Source: Actinomycetota bacterium (GTDB lineage: Bacteria; Actinomycetota; Actinomycetes; S36-B12; UBA5976). From it: 10,313 nt of DNA. The stretch spans positions 1-10,313 of the forward strand of contig VGAH01000031.1 in NCBI GenBank assembly GCA_016870945.1, read 5' to 3'. Positions 5,880 to 10,313 of this stretch are shown piece after piece. Made by a program: the position numbers and the translations under genes. The number at the start of each line of letters is the position of its first letter. Position 1 is the first letter of the stretch. Under the pieces are notes generated by a model. It ran no database searches. It worked only from the letters and a program-made list of their open reading frames with translations, and was not told the origin of the DNA.

Positions 5880-8426
5880 CTATTCGGTAGCTATCGCGCG
5901 AAGCATATTCAAACGTGCAGCCCTTCGCGCTGGCCATAGGGCAGCTACCACGCCCGCTACCGCTATTACGACTGCAACCAGCCCTATTCGATCAAATGGA
6001 ATATCAAGTGTTTGCAGACCTTCACCTTTAAGGACTTGCTGCAGTAACACCCCGAACGTGAGGCCAAGTATCACCCCGAGTGCCAGCCCGAAGAGAGTGA
6101 TCAAAAAGGATTCGATGACCACCATTCGCATCAGTTGGCGCCGCGACATGCCTATTGCGCGCAGCAAACCAATTTCGCGGGTTCTTTCAATTACGCCTAA
6201 AGCCAGAGTGTTTACAACCCCGACGAATGCGACGATCACCGCCAGCAGAATTAGTAGCGAGACCAGCGCTAACAGCTCGTCCACTTGTCCTTGAATCTGC
6301 TCTTTGAATTCTGCCTGGTTTACGACTTCGACGTTCGGGTAGGCGGCAAGGTCTTTTCGAACTTGCGCCTGAACCGTTGCGACATCAGCGCCGGGTTTGA
6401 CTTGCGCGAAAACTGACGTATCGGCAGGGGGAACCCCAGCTACTTCTAGTGCTTCGGTGTTCGTCAAGAACCCGTTGACCAAAACGGCCTCTTCATAGAT
6501 AGCGACCACTTCAAGCGGCAGGGGAAACACCGAAAAAGTCAGAGTGGTCGTATCACCGACTTTCAAGTTCAATTCATCAGCTGATTCTTTGTCTACTGCA
6601 ACCGTGCCAATCGCTAATTTAGATAAATCACCGTCAAGAACTTCGACCGAAAGAAGGCCCTCAAACGCTGCAGGGTCGATGCCGTTTAGCACGGTTACGT
6701 CGCCTGCTTGACCAGAGAAAATATCGGCACCTATTAGCGCTGGCACGGTTCGAATCGCTGCCACTTCGGCTATTTCGGGGTTAGTGGCGACGATTTCTTT
6801 TACCTCTACCGGGAAGGTTCCAAAACCGCTGGGCGTTAGGACGAGGTCAGCGCCGATTACTTCGTCGATTGTTTCAGAAACTGATACCTGTAACGAAGCC
6901 CCCAAGGTTGCTAGGGCTGTGATTAGCGCTAAGCCGATGGTCAAGGCAGAAGCTGTTGCAGCAGTGCGCCGCGGATTTCGTTGATCGTTTTCACGTGCAA
7001 GTTTGCCGACTGGTCGGCCGCTAAACGGTGCACCCAGAAAACCGATCACCGAGCGCACCAAGGCAGGGGCTAGCACTATTACCCCGAGTAGACCTGCTGC
7101 GGCTGATACGCCAGCTAGTTGTGCACCCCGTCCGGAATCTTCGCTAGATATGTCAAGGGCGAACCAGCCAGCAGTTACGGCTGCAATTAATAGCGCTAGC
7201 CCAAAAACAACTCGAAGCCTTAAAGATCTAATGGGAATCGAAATCTCATCACGCATGGCGGCAACTGGCGGCAGAGAGCCTGCTCGTTTCGCCGGTAGCC
7301 AAGCAACTAGCAGCGTGATCAAGACACCGACGCCTACAGCAATTGCAATCGTGCGCGGTGCAACTAACAAGCCGCCAAATGGAGCTTCTATGCCGAATAC
7401 GCCCAGTAGTGCGCGTAGCCCGAACGCTAAGCCGACACCTAGCCCCACCCCGATCGCCGATGAAATGACACCGATTGAAGCGGCCTCGACAAGTACCGCG
7501 AAAGTGATTTGACGCCTGGATGCCCCGATGGCTCGTAGCAGCGCGAGTTCGCGGGCTCGTTGAGCAACCAGCATTGCGAACGTATTTGCAATGATGAAAG
7601 ATCCGACGACTAGTGCGATGCCTGCAAAGGCCAACAAGATCGTGTTGAAGATGCCTAATGCGTCAGAGATTGTTTGCTGAACCTCATCTGCTGCTTCTTG
7701 GTTCGTAACGCCTCTGGCAGTCGAGGGAATGACTTCGCTGATGGCATCGCGAAGTTCGTCTGGGGTGACACCCTCGGCTGCTGACACCACCACGGTGGTT
7801 ACGTTTGCTGAGTCGTTTAAGTAGCTGCGCGCCGTCGCCAAATCGAAGGCGGTGATCGTTGCCCCGCCGAAAGTTGCAGAGATCCCGTAGTCGAAAACCC
7901 CAACGATCTTTGCGTCGATAAGCCCCTTTGGGGTGGTGACTTTGACTTGATCGCCCACTTGGTAGCCCAGTCGCTCGGCATTGGTCTTGTCTATTGCGAT
8001 TTCATTCGGGCCTTGTGGTGGGCTGCCCTCGACCAAGCGCAGTTGCCTTAGCTCATCTATCGGCACCCAACCCACGCCGAACCGGGGGCCGAAACCTTCA
8101 CGAACTTCACCGTCACGATTTAGAACTTCGATGCCGCGTAGCTGCACGGTGCCGCTCGCGCTCTTGGCTTCAGGTAGTGCCGCAATAGCGGTAACTAGTT
8201 CAGCGGGTAATTCAGGTTGAGATCTGAAGTCTTCGGCTAGTTCACCGGCTGAGACCACTTCTACGTCGAATGGCTGGGTTGCAGTTAGCTGATTAAAGGC
8301 CCTTTGCAACGTGTCGGTAAAAATGAAGGTGCCTGCTACGAACGCGACGCCGATGCTTATCGCGACGACGGTGAGAGCGACGCGGCCAGCATGGGCGCTG
8401 ACGTTGCGCCATGCCCAACGAATCAT
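5880..8426 (-). CDS. ABC transporter permease, double FtsX domain (MacB/LolCE-like)
   Basis: An 848-residue membrane protein of the MacB/FtsX superfamily, with two repeated halves. An N-terminal membrane helix (about 15-36) leads to an extracytoplasmic MacB core-like domain (about 40-255). A first FtsX unit follows, with helices near 260-288, 310-340 and 357-378 and the coupling segment RARELALLRAIGASRRQ. Further helices lie near 404-424, 437-458 and 488-512, then a second extracytoplasmic domain (about 515-715). The second FtsX unit has helices near 718-745, 768-798 and 813-832 and the matching segment RTREIGLLRAIGMSRRQ. About ten helices with four in the middle is the usual layout of the large actinobacterial permeases of this kind. 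Such systems drive mechanical work across the membrane, in export of lipids, peptides or lipoproteins, rather than uptake. Its ATG overlaps the ATPase stop (ATGA at 8423-8426). The cargo cannot be read from sequence. Confidence 0.95.
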   Translation of the reverse strand: MIRWAWRNVSAHAGRVALTVVAISIGVAFVAGTFIFTDTLQRAFNQLTATQPFDVEVVSAGELAEDFRSQPELPAELVTAIAALPEAKSASGTVQLRGIEVLNRDGEVREGFGPRFGVGWVPIDELRQLRLVEGSPPQGPNEIAIDKTNAERLGYQVGDQVKVTTPKGLIDAKIVGVFDYGISATFGGATITAFDLATARSYLNDSANVTTVVVSAAEGVTPDELRDAISEVIPSTARGVTNQEAADEVQQTISDALGIFNTILLAFAGIALVVGSFIIANTFAMLVAQRARELALLRAIGASRRQITFAVLVEAASIGVISSAIGVGLGVGLAFGLRALLGVFGIEAPFGGLLVAPRTIAIAVGVGVLITLLVAWLPAKRAGSLPPVAAMRDEISIPIRSLRLRVVFGLALLIAAVTAGWFALDISSEDSGRGAQLAGVSAAAGLLGVIVLAPALVRSVIGFLGAPFSGRPVGKLARENDQRNPRRTAATASALTIGLALITALATLGASLQVSVSETIDEVIGADLVLTPSGFGTFPVEVKEIVATNPEIAEVAAIRTVPALIGADIFSGQAGDVTVLNGIDPAAFEGLLSVEVLDGDLSKLAIGTVAVDKESADELNLKVGDTTTLTFSVFPLPLEVVAIYEEAVLVNGFLTNTEALEVAGVPPADTSVFAQVKPGADVATVQAQVRKDLAAYPNVEVVNQAEFKEQIQGQVDELLALVSLLILLAVIVAFVGVVNTLALGVIERTREIGLLRAIGMSRRQLMRMVVIESFLITLFGLALGVILGLTFGVLLQQVLKGEGLQTLDIPFDRIGLVAVVIAVAGVVAALWPARRAARLNMLRAIATE

Positions 8427-9169
8427 TTGCGGGTAGGGGCCTTGATTTTTCGCAAGATTTGGTCGACGGTTGGCGAGTTCAGTTCTGCCGTTACCTGGCC
8501 ATCAGCAAGGAACACCACTCTGTCTGCGTAGGCCGCTGAGGGAGCATCGTGGGTGACCATGACGATTGTTTGCCCCAGCTCGTCGACACTACTTCGCAAA
8601 AGACCAAGAACTTCGCTGCCAGATTTCGAATCGAGATTGCCCGTGGGTTCGTCAGCGAAAACTATTTCTGGGTGACTTGCCAAAGCACGAGCAACCGCCA
8701 CGCGCTGTTGTTGGCCGCCTGAGAGTTCGCTCGGGCGATGGGTCAATCGATCAGTAAGGCCAACTTTTGCCACTATTTGATCTACCCAGTCTTGATCTGG
8801 CTTTGCACCGGCGATTTCAGTGGGCAAAGTTATGTTCTCAATGGCAGTCAAGGTAGGAATCAAGTTAAAAGACTGAAAGACGAAGCCGATTTTGTCTCGA
8901 CGAAGCTTGGTCAGTTCTTTTTCTTTTAAGGCACTCATGTTCACCCGCCCGAGCCATACGGTGCCCTTTGACACGGTGTCAAGACCAGCCATCACGTGCA
9001 TGAGGGTCGACTTACCCGACCCACTCGGGCCCATGATCGCGGTGAGGCGCCCTTTCTCTATCTCGACGCTGACGTTGTCAAGGGCTGCGATGCGGGCTTC
9101 ACCTTCGCCATAGAACTTGCTGACTTTGCTGGCGCGCGCGGCGATGCCGGGTTTCTTCTTCGGCGCCAT
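8423..9169 (-). CDS. ABC transporter ATP-binding protein (MacB/LolD-like)
   Basis: A 248-residue cytoplasmic ATPase that powers the FtsX-type permease encoded next to it. Motifs are intact: Walker A GPSGSGKST at 47-55, Q-loop Q99 in FVFQSFNLIPTLT, signature LSGGQQQR at 149-156, Walker B IVFADEP at 169-175 with catalytic E174, D-loop GNLDS, and H-loop H207 in VTHD. The FNLIPTLTAIENI and GNLDSKSG stretches are typical of the MacB/LolD/FtsE group. The lysine-rich N-terminus (MAPKKKPG) and C-terminus are unremarkable. It lies 27 bases after the Ig-like protein gene. The ATG at 9167-9169 has no Shine-Dalgarno; a TAGCCT seven bases upstream suggests a leaderless transcript starting at the ATG. The permease ATG overlaps this stop by four bases, indicating coupled translation and equal stoichiometry. 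Confidence 0.96.
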   Translation of the reverse strand: MAPKKKPGIAARASKVSKFYGEGEARIAALDNVSVEIEKGRLTAIMGPSGSGKSTLMHVMAGLDTVSKGTVWLGRVNMSALKEKELTKLRRDKIGFVFQSFNLIPTLTAIENITLPTEIAGAKPDQDWVDQIVAKVGLTDRLTHRPSELSGGQQQRVAVARALASHPEIVFADEPTGNLDSKSGSEVLGLLRSSVDELGQTIVMVTHDAPSAAYADRVVFLADGQVTAELNSPTVDQILRKIKAPTRK

Positions 9170-9176
9170 AGAAGTA

Positions 9177-9182
9177 AGGCTA
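9177..9182 (-). promoter_or_regulatory. Candidate -10 element (TAGCCT) for a leaderless ABC-operon transcript
   Basis: TAGCCT matches TANNNT and ends exactly seven bases before the ATPase ATG, which lacks a ribosome site. That spacing places the start of transcription on or beside the A of the ATG, as in leaderless actinobacterial genes. The -35 position would fall inside the end of the preceding coding region and shows no clear hexamer. Confidence 0.33.
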
Positions 9183-9196
9183 GGTGTTAGAGGGGT

Positions 9197-10313
9197 TTAA
9201 CGCTTTACGGTGATTGTCTTCTTTACTTGAGGTGCGTTCTTGGCGTAATTGGGAAACGCCTCGTAGGTGCCGACCTGAGAAAGTTTCGTGTAGCCATTGC
9301 CCGCACCGGCAGCGTTTGTTCGAATATTCAATCGCTTAAGGACGTTGCCACCTGAAACCTTGAAGCGCACGGTGACCAGAGTGTTGGCAGGAAACCCAGC
9401 AATCGAGACTTTGAATCGTTGATTGGGAGCGGTTTCAGACTTTAGAGCCATCTGTCGACCGGTAGTTGGGGTTGTGCCGCCACCGCCAGATGAACCACCA
9501 CCTGACCCGGCTAATTGAATGCTGCCACTTACTGAGTTGACTGGTGCCTTAAACGATGCCACCGGAACACCTGCGGCAGCACCGAACTGAGCCCCAGTGC
9601 CCGTGACTGTCAAAACAACCTGTCCAGTCGCATTCGCGGCCGTGTTCACAGTGAAAATCGTCTGACCGGTTGCGTCAGTGTTTTGCGTTACTTGTTTTGC
9701 ACCGGCAGTAGTCGTGCCTGCGGGTGAGGTGATCTGCAAACTTACCGGCACCCCAGCTGGCACCTTGTTGCCGTAGCCGTCGGTTACCACTGCGGTTACC
9801 GTCACGCTGCTGCCGGGCTGAACGTTTTGTGCCGACGCAGTGAGTGTGATGTTGCGTGCGTCGCTCGTTAAGCCGACGAAATTCAATGGCGCTGTGCCGA
9901 TGATGGTGGTGCCGCTTTGTGCACTCACGGTGGCGCTACCAGGTGCGGTAGCAAACAACCACGCGACGGCCTGGCCGTTAGTGGCAGTTGCGACCAAGCT
10001 CTTGGTGCCCGCGGCTTGGTTGCCATTCGGCGCAACCAATAGGCCGCCACCGGTTGCGGTAAATGTGACTTGCCCCGTCAGGGTAGAAGTTGGCGCAGTT
10101 ACTGCTACTGCATTTTGATTAAGCGTAAGCGAGCCGCTGGTGGCCAAATTCAAAGTCTTCGTGTAAGTGCTCGCTGACTGACCATCGATTAGAAGTGAGC
10201 CCGTTGCACCCGTGTTAGTACCTGACCCCCCACCCGTGGGTGTACCCCAGTTAACGGTCGCGTTCTGGGTGACAGTGCCGGCTGACGAACTAACCGCAGT
10301 TACCGCAACGGTG
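9197..10313 (-). CDS. Secreted or surface protein with bacterial Ig-like domains (5' end off window)
   Basis: The frame is open from the TAA at 9197-9199 to the right edge, giving 371 visible residues; an internal TTG at 10151-10153 is not the start. Composition is very rich in Thr, Val, Ala, Gly and Ser, with no cysteine, as in extracellular beta-sandwich proteins. A clear Big_1-like (invasin-type) Ig domain spans about residues 153-240 of the visible part, with PGSSVTVTAVVTDGYGNKVP and a DATGQTIFTV strand. A weaker Ig-like unit precedes it (about 63-148). Two Gly/Ser-rich linkers appear, near 24-35 and 269-279. The last domain (about 288-371) is basic and beta-like and ends in KKTITVKR. No LPXTG or membrane anchor is at the C-terminus, and the signal peptide is not visible. 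The role is presumably structural or adhesive at the cell surface. The ATPase gene starts 27 bases downstream, and whether they share a pathway is unknown. Confidence 0.85.
   Translation of the reverse strand, partial: TVAVTAVSSSAGTVTQNATVNWGTPTGGGSGTNTGATGSLLIDGQSASTYTKTLNLATSGSLTLNQNAVAVTAPTSTLTGQVTFTATGGGLLVAPNGNQAAGTKSLVATATNGQAVAWLFATAPGSATVSAQSGTTIIGTAPLNFVGLTSDARNITLTASAQNVQPGSSVTVTAVVTDGYGNKVPAGVPVSLQITSPAGTTTAGAKQVTQNTDATGQTIFTVNTAANATGQVVLTVTGTGAQFGAAAGVPVASFKAPVNSVSGSIQLAGSGGGSSGGGGTTPTTGRQMALKSETAPNQRFKVSIAGFPANTLVTVRFKVSGGNVLKRLNIRTNAAGAGNGYTKLSQVGTYEAFPNYAKNAPQVKKTITVKR

Noticed and set aside
5779..7512. Plus-strand open frames of 66-171 codons opposite the permease gene
   Set aside because: They are antisense to a long, motif-rich permease gene, have low-complexity translations rich in Ser, Thr, Arg and Pro, and show no family features or ribosome sites.
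5880..9169. Assigning the ABC pair as the importer for the sugar-binding protein
   Set aside because: The permease is an FtsX/MacB type, not a CUT-type sugar permease, and the ATPase is of the MacB/LolD group.

Overview
The window looks like a mid-GC actinobacterial chromosome segment, possibly from a small freshwater or marine planktonic lineage. This is inferred from the protein style: an actinobacterial-type MacB/FtsX permease with few charged loops, an AhpC/TSA-like thioredoxin ending in GCSIKWK, a PYROXD2-like oxidoreductase, and an SBP signal peptide ending AxA. GTG and TTG starts are frequent and Shine-Dalgarno sites are sparse. There is no marker gene, so taxonomy below phylum level is a guess. 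All nine recognisable genes lie on the minus strand, so transcription runs from position 10313 towards position 1. No stretch longer than about 165 bases lacks a gene. I see no tRNA, rRNA, CRISPR array or insertion sequence.

Right part (10313 to 2540). The window opens inside a secreted protein with bacterial Ig-like domains and a Gly/Ser linker, whose N-terminus is off the right edge. It is followed by a two-gene ABC transporter of the MacB/LolCDE type: an ATPase and an 848-residue double-FtsX permease, joined by an ATGA overlap. Next come a small thioredoxin-fold protein (CNHC motif), a PYROXD2/phytoene-desaturase-like flavoprotein overlapping it, and a cytochrome P450. Spacing from the ATPase through the P450 is tight (overlaps, 9 nt, 47 nt), so these may form one transcription unit that combines an envelope transporter with redox enzymes. 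No ferredoxin or ferredoxin reductase for the P450 is present here.

Left part (2539 to 1). A 165-bp intergenic region holds a likely promoter and a TGGTCA/TGACCA inverted repeat. It precedes a sugar ABC transporter substrate-binding protein of the RbsB-like (CUT2) type. A very strong intrinsic terminator follows that gene, then a small P-loop kinase and a PfkB-family kinase of the 1-phosphofructokinase/tagatose-6-phosphate kinase type, overlapping by GTGA. The PfkB gene runs off the left edge before its catalytic GAGD motif. Together these look like an uptake and double-phosphorylation module for a sugar or polyol. The transporter membrane and ATPase subunits and any aldolase are not in view.
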